Below, piece by piece: positions 44,843 to 49,938 of a stretch of 49,938 nt of DNA. The notes beneath the pieces were generated by a model. That model searched no databases and was not told where the DNA came from. It saw only the letters and a list, made by a program, of their open reading frames with translations. The number at the start of each line of letters is the position of its first letter. Within the stretch, counting starts at the first letter, position 1. The stretch covers positions 1 to 49,938 of the forward strand of contig CAILAC010000006.1 of NCBI GenBank assembly GCA_903832055.1, given 5' to 3'. The position numbers were made by a program, and so were the translations under genes. This stretch comes from an uncultured Acidobacteriota bacterium (GTDB lineage: Bacteria > Acidobacteriota > Terriglobia > Terriglobales > Acidobacteriaceae).

Positions 44843-47359
44843 TCAGGCGGCAGCTTCGGCGGGAAAGCCTGCGAAGTCCGCCGGAGTCCAACTGCTGCGG
44901 TGGTAGCGATGGATTTCCGACTGCCCGGGTTCAATCTGAAAGAGGTGCAGCCAGCCGTTCTCCACCAGGTTGCGAACCATGGCGTGCTTCTGCACAATGC
45001 CATCGATTGCGCTGCGATCCGCTTCAAGGAAGACACTGAGGCGGAGCGGGGTGTGGCGCAGGCTGGTGCCGTCGTGGAGCGACTGCAGGGGCAGTCCAAT
45101 CCGCAGGTCGCCGCCGTTGCCTTCAAAGACGCCGATGTGGCCACCGACGACATTGTGGAGCACCTTGTTTCCGCTGCCGTAGAGGCGGTTGTCGACGGTG
45201 GAAGCGTAGTACTGCATGTTGATCCAGTTGGTGACCAGCATGGGTGCGGTCATGATGGATTCGAGGACCCGGGCCGTGGGGTCCAGGGTCGCATCATACT
45301 CGTGCAGAAAGACACGCCCGGCCAGGTTGAGTCCCTGGCTGCGCCGGCGGGGAGCGACGAGGAAGGCTGCGTTGTTGACCAGCCCCCACTCCGGCCGGAC
45401 CTGGGACCAGTCCTGGGTGCGCCGTTCAAAAGCTGCCAGGAGCTGGTCTTTGTCGAGACCGGCCGCTGCGGGGATGCCGAGGGCGGCGGCACGCTCTGTG
45501 CGGGCGAGGTGGCCAGCCTGCCGCAGCCACAGCTTCAACCGAGCCACGTCGGCATCGTGCGAGGCGGGGGCGAGGTCGGTGTCGAAGAGGGTGACAACGT
45601 CGGTAGTGGTGTTGTGCAGGCCAGCCAGGACATGAGTGGTGGCGGGCAGATGGATGCCGCGGGTTGCGAGCCCTGCGCGGATGGCGGGGTCGTTCAGCAG
45701 ACTGGCGAGCAGGCGGGCGTTGACCTCGCCGGTTTGGCCGCCGCAGGCGCCGCAATCGAGGCCGGCGGCGTGGGGGTTGTTGAGGCTGGCGCTGCCATGG
45801 CCGACGAGCAGCAAAAGGCGGGCAAAGTTCTGCTTGAGGCTCATGCCGGCGAGGATGGAAGCAAGCTGGTCGCAGAGCCGCCCGGTGGCCGCAGCGTCCT
45901 GGGCTGACGGGGGTGCCAGGCAGGGCCGCAGCTTTTCGGGATTGCCCAGAGCTGCCTGGGTGGGCTCGGATGCGGGCTTGCCTACTGTGTTGCGGACGAG
46001 ATCGGCGGCAAAGAAGATGCCACAGGACTCGACAAAGGTGAAGGTGGAACTGGCCGAGGAGCGGAAGTCCTTCCAGATGGAGCGCAGGGCGAGCTTCCAA
46101 CGGCGAGTGCCTTTGAGCTCCTCGTCGGCCGCAGTCAGGCCACAGCTTTCCGTGGCATGCATGGCCGGTGCAAGAAGACCCGGCAACTGGGGTCGAGATG
46201 CATTGGCGCCAAGCGGAGTATAGGCGATCGGCAGGCCGAAAAAGCCGGCAAAGCCCAGGGTCTGCGCCTGGTTTGTGGTGGCCTCCAGCGCGCGGCGGAA
46301 GACCTCCGAGCGGACATCGATGCAAAAGGCTGCCTGCACCGCAACTGTTCCGGCGTCGCTGTTGGCCGCGGGCAACTGCCCGGCTTCGACCGTGGAGAGT
46401 GCGGAGATCAGCCGCTTCTGGCAGGCCAGTTCCAACGCATCCTGGAAGAGCCAGTCGCGCCGGGAATTCTCCTCATAGGCGGCCAAGTCGCGGGGCAGGC
46501 TGCGCCAGGCTTCGGTCCACTGCGGCGGAGCGGTAGAGCGGAGAAGGTGCACGAAGGCGAAGGTCTCCCAGGCGGCACGGATGGCGAGCAACTGCACGAT
46601 GTGGTCGTCGTCCTGTTGGGAGAGCCGGGCCTGCCAGCGCTGATACGCGCACCAACTGGCCCAGCCGTTGATGCTCATCAGCAGCGCGGTCAGGTAGGAA
46701 GACCAGTGCTGTTGCGGGACGGGCAGGGTGGCGTGTGCGAGGTCCAGCATCGCCATGGGATCGGTGGGCAGCGTGCGCGCAAAACTCCGCAGCATCCCCA
46801 GGCCCATGAGCAAGCGAGGGGAGCGATCTTTTTGCGCGTGCCGCAGCCAGCTCTGGTAGAGGTTTGCCTCGGGCCGGGGCTGCCAGGTGGCCTGGGCGTG
46901 GTCAAAGTAGGCGGCGCAGTGCTGGCTGAGGTTGTGCGTGACGAAGTCGCAGATGCTCATGCCATGCACCAGGTCCCGCCGGGCATCCGCCAGCTCGGTC
47001 ATACGCGGAATGCGGGGGCAGGAGGGACTCTGCTGCTCGAGTTCCGCCAGAAGCGACTCCACGGTGGCGGAAGCGCCGGCCGCGTGGATGGCGGCAGCCA
47101 GATCTTCCCGCTGAAATGCGCCGGCCTGCCACTGCCGGCGGAAGTATGCGCGGGGCATGCGCATGGGCGAGCCACTGCGGGATTCCAACTGTACTGCTGC
47201 GGTCTGGATGGGTAGTGCAGCAAGATTCCAGTAGGGATTGACGGCGATGAACTGGTCCAGCGGCCAGGTGGGCGCGATAGCCTGGCAGGCAGCGGTTACA
47301 GCGTCTTCCAGAGCGATATTCCGGGGGATGGCCGGGGATTCGGAGAGGCTGATGTTCAT
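44843..47359 (-). CDS. dabA: DabA, inorganic carbon uptake protein (DUF2309)
   Basis: 838 residues. DabA is the carbonic-anhydrase-like peripheral subunit of the DAB complex, which couples CO2 hydration to ion flow and accumulates bicarbonate. The zinc site is intact: C346 and D348 in FCIDVRSEVFRR, H521 in LLVGHGSAS and C536 in LDCGACGGQTGEVNARLLA. Their spacing (2, 173, 15) is close to that of the characterised Halothiobacillus protein. ATG 47359 is chosen because GGAG lies 7 bases before it and it overlaps the dabB stop by ATGA; the longer frame to 47437 runs inside dabB. The large soluble size fits the family. It is expected at the inner face of the cytoplasmic membrane with DabB. Confidence 0.92.
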   Translation of the reverse strand: MNISLSESPAIPRNIALEDAVTAACQAIAPTWPLDQFIAVNPYWNLAALPIQTAAVQLESRSGSPMRMPRAYFRRQWQAGAFQREDLAAAIHAAGASATVESLLAELEQQSPSCPRIPRMTELADARRDLVHGMSICDFVTHNLSQHCAAYFDHAQATWQPRPEANLYQSWLRHAQKDRSPRLLMGLGMLRSFARTLPTDPMAMLDLAHATLPVPQQHWSSYLTALLMSINGWASWCAYQRWQARLSQQDDDHIVQLLAIRAAWETFAFVHLLRSTAPPQWTEAWRSLPRDLAAYEENSRRDWLFQDALELACQKRLISALSTVEAGQLPAANSDAGTVAVQAAFCIDVRSEVFRRALEATTNQAQTLGFAGFFGLPIAYTPLGANASRPQLPGLLAPAMHATESCGLTAADEELKGTRRWKLALRSIWKDFRSSASSTFTFVESCGIFFAADLVRNTVGKPASEPTQAALGNPEKLRPCLAPPSAQDAAATGRLCDQLASILAGMSLKQNFARLLLLVGHGSASLNNPHAAGLDCGACGGQTGEVNARLLASLLNDPAIRAGLATRGIHLPATTHVLAGLHNTTTDVVTLFDTDLAPASHDADVARLKLWLRQAGHLARTERAAALGIPAAAGLDKDQLLAAFERRTQDWSQVRPEWGLVNNAAFLVAPRRRSQGLNLAGRVFLHEYDATLDPTARVLESIMTAPMLVTNWINMQYYASTVDNRLYGSGNKVLHNVVGGHIGVFEGNGGDLRIGLPLQSLHDGTSLRHTPLRLSVFLEADRSAIDGIVQKHAMVRNLVENGWLHLFQIEPGQSEIHRYHRSSWTPADFAGFPAEAAA

Positions 47360-48999
47360 CGCGTAACTCCCATGGGTTCCAGGGCTTGTGCGGCATCCCG
47401 GCGGAGCGGGCAGGCGCCGGTTTGGCGGGCGGGCCACAGGCTGAAGGTGGCGCGCGTAAAGAGCTCGTCCAGGTAGAGCCCGGCGTAGAACCAGGGATAG
47501 GCGGCGGAGACGAAGCGCCCCCGGGGCCGGGCGCGGACGACGGTTTGGACGGCATAGAGAGCGAAGAAGGCGGCAACCGCGAAGACCAGTGCCAGCCGGT
47601 CCTGCCAGGCGGGGGCCAGTGCCGGGGCGTTCGGCAGCAGCCCGTGGAAGAGCCGCTCAGCCCCGAAGTAGAGGCTGACTACCAGCAGGGCGATTGCCGG
47701 CAGAGTGAACCAGGCGCGGGGCGACCCCACCGCAGCCGTGGAGGCGAGCAGGCCGGCGACCGCGAGACCACTGACGCCGAGGCAGAAGAGCGAAGTGCCC
47801 CGCCAGGGAGCGCTCTGCTGCCAGAGGATGGCACCGAGGCCGGCAATCAGGAGTCCACAGCAGGCACTGAGAGCGGCTGCGCCAGTGCCCGTGCGGGGAC
47901 GGGTGGGCGTCATTGCCTTCAGTCGGGCCAGGTTGACGGTACCGCCGGAGCCGAGGAAGGCGTGTGCCTTGTAGAGCGAGTGACCGAGCAGGTGGAGCAG
48001 GGCGAGGTCGTAGCGCCCAAGCCCGCACTCGAGGAGCATGAAGCCCATCTGTGCGCAGGTGGACCAGGCCAGATGCACCTTGATGCTGATGCGGGTGGTC
48101 ATGACAAGCGAGCTGATGACGGCGGTGAGCGTGCCGGAGATTACCAGGAGGAGCCGTGCCCCGGGGGCCATGGCGAAGACCGGCGCAAGACGGATGAGCA
48201 TGAAGCCGCCGAGGTTGACGACCCCGGCGTGCAGCAGGGCCGAGACCGGCGTGGGGGCTTCCATCACCTGGATAAGCCAGCCGTGGAGCGGGAGCTGCGC
48301 GCACTTGATTATGGCGCTGAGCGAGAGCATGACCGCAGCGGCTGTGAGCCATGCCGGGGGAAAGGGGAGGCCGGCGATGCGGGCCAGCACCTGGTCCATC
48401 TCAAAGCTGCCGGTATGTGTTCCCAGGAGAAGGATCCCGAGGAACAGGGTGAGATCGCCGAGGCGGCTGGCGAGGAATTTCTTGTGCGCGGCGATGACCG
48501 CGGGCTGTCGCTCCGGGTAAAGGGTGAGCAGCCCGTGCAGGGAGAGGCTGGTAAGCACCCATGCGGCCAGAAAGACAAGCAGGTTGTTGGTGACCACCAG
48601 CAGGCAAACGGCGGCCAGGGTGTACATAAGCTTGCGCAGGAACCGGGGCTCTCGGGGGTCGCCCGCCATGTAGCGGCAGGAGTAGTGGACGATGACCCAG
48701 CCGAGAAAGGTAACCAGTTGAAGCATGAGTGCCTCCGCGACATCGCTGCGAAAGCTGAGGACAATCGGACCCCACGCGCCCATGGCAACAATGGAGGCGG
48801 GCCGGGTTGCAGCGCTGATGAGGGCCCGGATGAGGCCAGCGGTGGCCAGCAGCGTGGCGCAGGTGCCGGCCAGCAGCGCGATTGGCCAGGCGCCGCGAGC
48901 GAGGCGGGCCGCGACCAGGCCGGCTGCGAAAAACAGCGCCGCCGGAGCGCACAGCAACGCAAGCGCCAGCGCAGCCCAGAGTTGTGGAAAGAGAGCCAT
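47356..48999 (-). CDS. dabB: DabB, NuoL-like membrane subunit of the DAB carbon-uptake system
   Basis: 547 residues, with many transmembrane helices. It belongs to the proton-antiporter-type (NuoL/MrpA-like) membrane proteins: HYSCRYMAGDPREPRFL, HKKFLASRLGDLTLFLGILLLG, IIKCAQLPLHGWLIQVMEAPTPVSALLHAGVVNLGGFMLIRLAP and KVHLAWSTCAQMGFMLLECGLGRYDLALLHLLGHSLYKAHAFLGSGG. This gives the cation pathway that drives DabA. ATG 48999 has AAAGGA 8 bases before it; the open frame to 49269 overlaps the LysR gene and is spurious. The stop overlaps dabA by ATGA, so the subunits are translationally coupled, as in known dab operons. Confidence 0.9.
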   Translation of the reverse strand: MALFPQLWAALALALLCAPAALFFAAGLVAARLARGAWPIALLAGTCATLLATAGLIRALISAATRPASIVAMGAWGPIVLSFRSDVAEALMLQLVTFLGWVIVHYSCRYMAGDPREPRFLRKLMYTLAAVCLLVVTNNLLVFLAAWVLTSLSLHGLLTLYPERQPAVIAAHKKFLASRLGDLTLFLGILLLGTHTGSFEMDQVLARIAGLPFPPAWLTAAAVMLSLSAIIKCAQLPLHGWLIQVMEAPTPVSALLHAGVVNLGGFMLIRLAPVFAMAPGARLLLVISGTLTAVISSLVMTTRISIKVHLAWSTCAQMGFMLLECGLGRYDLALLHLLGHSLYKAHAFLGSGGTVNLARLKAMTPTRPRTGTGAAALSACCGLLIAGLGAILWQQSAPWRGTSLFCLGVSGLAVAGLLASTAAVGSPRAWFTLPAIALLVVSLYFGAERLFHGLLPNAPALAPAWQDRLALVFAVAAFFALYAVQTVVRARPRGRFVSAAYPWFYAGLYLDELFTRATFSLWPARQTGACPLRRDAAQALEPMGVTR

Positions 49000-49095
49000 G
49001 ATTCGTTCCTTTCTCCTTCCACTTTCGGGCATGCTGACACTTCTGTAAAATGCATATATTGGAAGATATCGTTCTATAAAAAGGATTGAATCCCG
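49000..49095. promoter_or_regulatory. Divergent promoter region between dabB and the LysR gene
   Basis: A 96-base gap, with an AT-rich core at about 49041-49080 containing TGCATATATT and GATATC and a TATAAA close to the LysR start. It should hold both promoters and the LysR-type binding site; no single site could be fixed. Confidence 0.5.
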
Positions 49096-49938
49096 ATGCG
49101 GCTGAACTATCACCATCTGCACTACTTCTGGGCGGTTGCGAAAGACGGAAACCTGACCCGTACGGCCAACCAATTGAATGTCTCGCAGTCTGCGCTCTCG
49201 GCCCAGATCAAGACGCTGGAGGATGACCTGGGGCAGCCGTTGTTTTTGCGCGAGGGGCGAAGGCTGCAACTGACGGAGGCGGGACGGCTCGCCATGTCGT
49301 ATGCGGATACGATTTTCACCACGGGCAATGAGCTGTTTGCGCTGATGACGGATGGAGCCTTCCGCACGCGGCAGACGGTGCGAATTGGTGCGGTGGCCAC
49401 GTTGTCACGCAATTTCCAGGAGAATTTTGTGCGGCCGCTGCTGGAGTTGCAGGATATTGAGCTGGTGCTGCAAGCGGGAACGCTGAGCGACCTGCTGACG
49501 CGGCTGAGCCTGCACAGCATTGACCTGGTGCTGTCGAACCGCCGGGTGCATCGGGATGCGCAGAACCCCTGGCAGTCGCACCGGATTGCGCGCCAGCCTG
49601 TCAGCCTGGTGGGCAGGCCTCGGCGCAATCGCGAGCCGTTTGTCTTTCCCCGTGACCTGAGCGGATATGCCTTGCTGCTGCCGGGAATGGAAAGCGAGGT
49701 GCGCGCAGGTTTTGACTTGCTGTGTGAGCAGCATCGCGTGACCTATCGCACGCTGGCCGAGGTGGATGACATGGCGATGTTGCGCCTGCTGGCACGCGAC
49801 AGCGATGCCCTGGCACTGGTGCCGACCGTGGTGGTGCAGGACGAGCTGCGCAGTGGCGCGCTGGTGGAGTACTGCGTGGTTCCCCAGTTGTTTGAAGACT
49901 TCTACGCCATCACCGTCAAACGGCACTTCCAGTCGCCG
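49096..49938 (+). CDS. LysR-family transcriptional regulator (NhaR-like), 3' end outside window
   Basis: 281 codons are present, open to the window edge, so the C-terminus is cut by the window only. The N-terminal winged helix-turn-helix is MRLNYHHLHYFWAVAKDGNLTRTANQLNVSQSALSAQIKTLEDDLGQPLFLREGRRLQLTEAG, followed by the substrate-binding domain (TVRIGAVATLSRNFQENFVRPLLEL, LSLHSIDLVLSNR, DMAMLRLLARDSDALALVPTVVVQDELRSGALVEY). LNYHHLHYFWAVA is typical of the NhaR-type subgroup. It is divergent from dabB-dabA and likely regulates them, possibly in response to inorganic carbon or cation state (inference). AAGGATT precedes the ATG by about 11 bases. Confidence 0.92.
   Translation, partial: MRLNYHHLHYFWAVAKDGNLTRTANQLNVSQSALSAQIKTLEDDLGQPLFLREGRRLQLTEAGRLAMSYADTIFTTGNELFALMTDGAFRTRQTVRIGAVATLSRNFQENFVRPLLELQDIELVLQAGTLSDLLTRLSLHSIDLVLSNRRVHRDAQNPWQSHRIARQPVSLVGRPRRNREPFVFPRDLSGYALLLPGMESEVRAGFDLLCEQHRVTYRTLAEVDDMAMLRLLARDSDALALVPTVVVQDELRSGALVEYCVVPQLFEDFYAITVKRHFQSP

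Noticed and set aside
44829-44848. Short hairpin CCTGAC/GTCAGG spanning the eamA and dabA stop codons
   Set aside because: Only 6 base pairs with no T-run; too weak to call a terminator.
47386-49089. Plus-strand open frame of 567 codons opposite dabB
   Set aside because: Composition (Gly, Glu and Arg rich) is typical of the reverse reading of a membrane-protein gene; DabB is clearly the real product.
1-49938. tRNA genes, rRNA genes, CRISPR arrays or prophage modules
   Set aside because: Nothing matching these was seen on reading both strands; apart from the IS end the window is ordinary chromosomal gene content.

Overview
The window looks like a high-GC chromosome segment from an acidobacterium of the Terriglobia/Acidobacteriaceae type. 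This is inferred from the gene content: large Oar-like TonB-dependent receptors with an N-terminal carboxypeptidase-regulatory domain, several secreted FG-GAP/ASPIC-UnbV (CRTAC1-type) proteins, periplasmic TPR proteins, an acidobacterial-style DNA-binding-like membrane protein, and a dense set of secreted glycoside hydrolases. No rRNA, tRNA or CRISPR array was seen.

Layout. (1) 1-1883: the last codons and right end of an insertion sequence abut the 3' half of an Oar-like receptor gene, which is therefore cut at its 5' side. (2) 2048-6096: a periplasmic TPR protein converges on a CRTAC1-type protein whose GTG start directly follows the stop of a LacI-family regulator. (3) 6296-19495: a polysaccharide-degradation block, with GH144-type glucanase and GH39 glycosidase on the minus strand, divergent from two GH3 enzymes and a GH9 enzyme on the plus strand, then a convergent GH27 alpha-galactosidase. 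The GH39/GH3 divergent region carries two CG-centred palindromes that fit LacI-family operators. (4) 19529-22136: two divergent TPR genes whose start codons overlap on the two strands. (5) 22267-25893: a full-length Oar-like receptor. (6) 26729-31624: a winged-helix-like single-pass membrane protein followed by two convergent CRTAC1 proteins whose stop codons overlap. (7) 31793-39206: a secreted alpha/beta hydrolase, a secreted alpha/alpha-toroid protein with paired cysteines, and a second full receptor, the paralogue of the interrupted one. (8) 39265-44832: a DeoR-type regulator divergent from a tightly overlapping four-gene operon: RmlD-like reductase, DegT-type PLP aminotransferase, GHMP kinase of the plant L-arabinokinase type, and EamA transporter. 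(9) 44843-49938: a dabA-dabB inorganic-carbon uptake pair with a divergent, truncated LysR regulator.

How it fits together (inference). Receptors would import oligosaccharides released by the secreted GH39/GH144/GH3/GH9/GH27 enzymes, under LacI-type control. The DeoR-flanked aminotransferase/kinase/exporter operon is the best candidate for an undescribed pathway: it looks like a small amino-sugar (or other amino-polyol) route with its own exporter. The repeated pairing of TPR and CRTAC1 proteins is a second recurrent module of unknown role. The DAB pair is a known system, here next to a LysR regulator.
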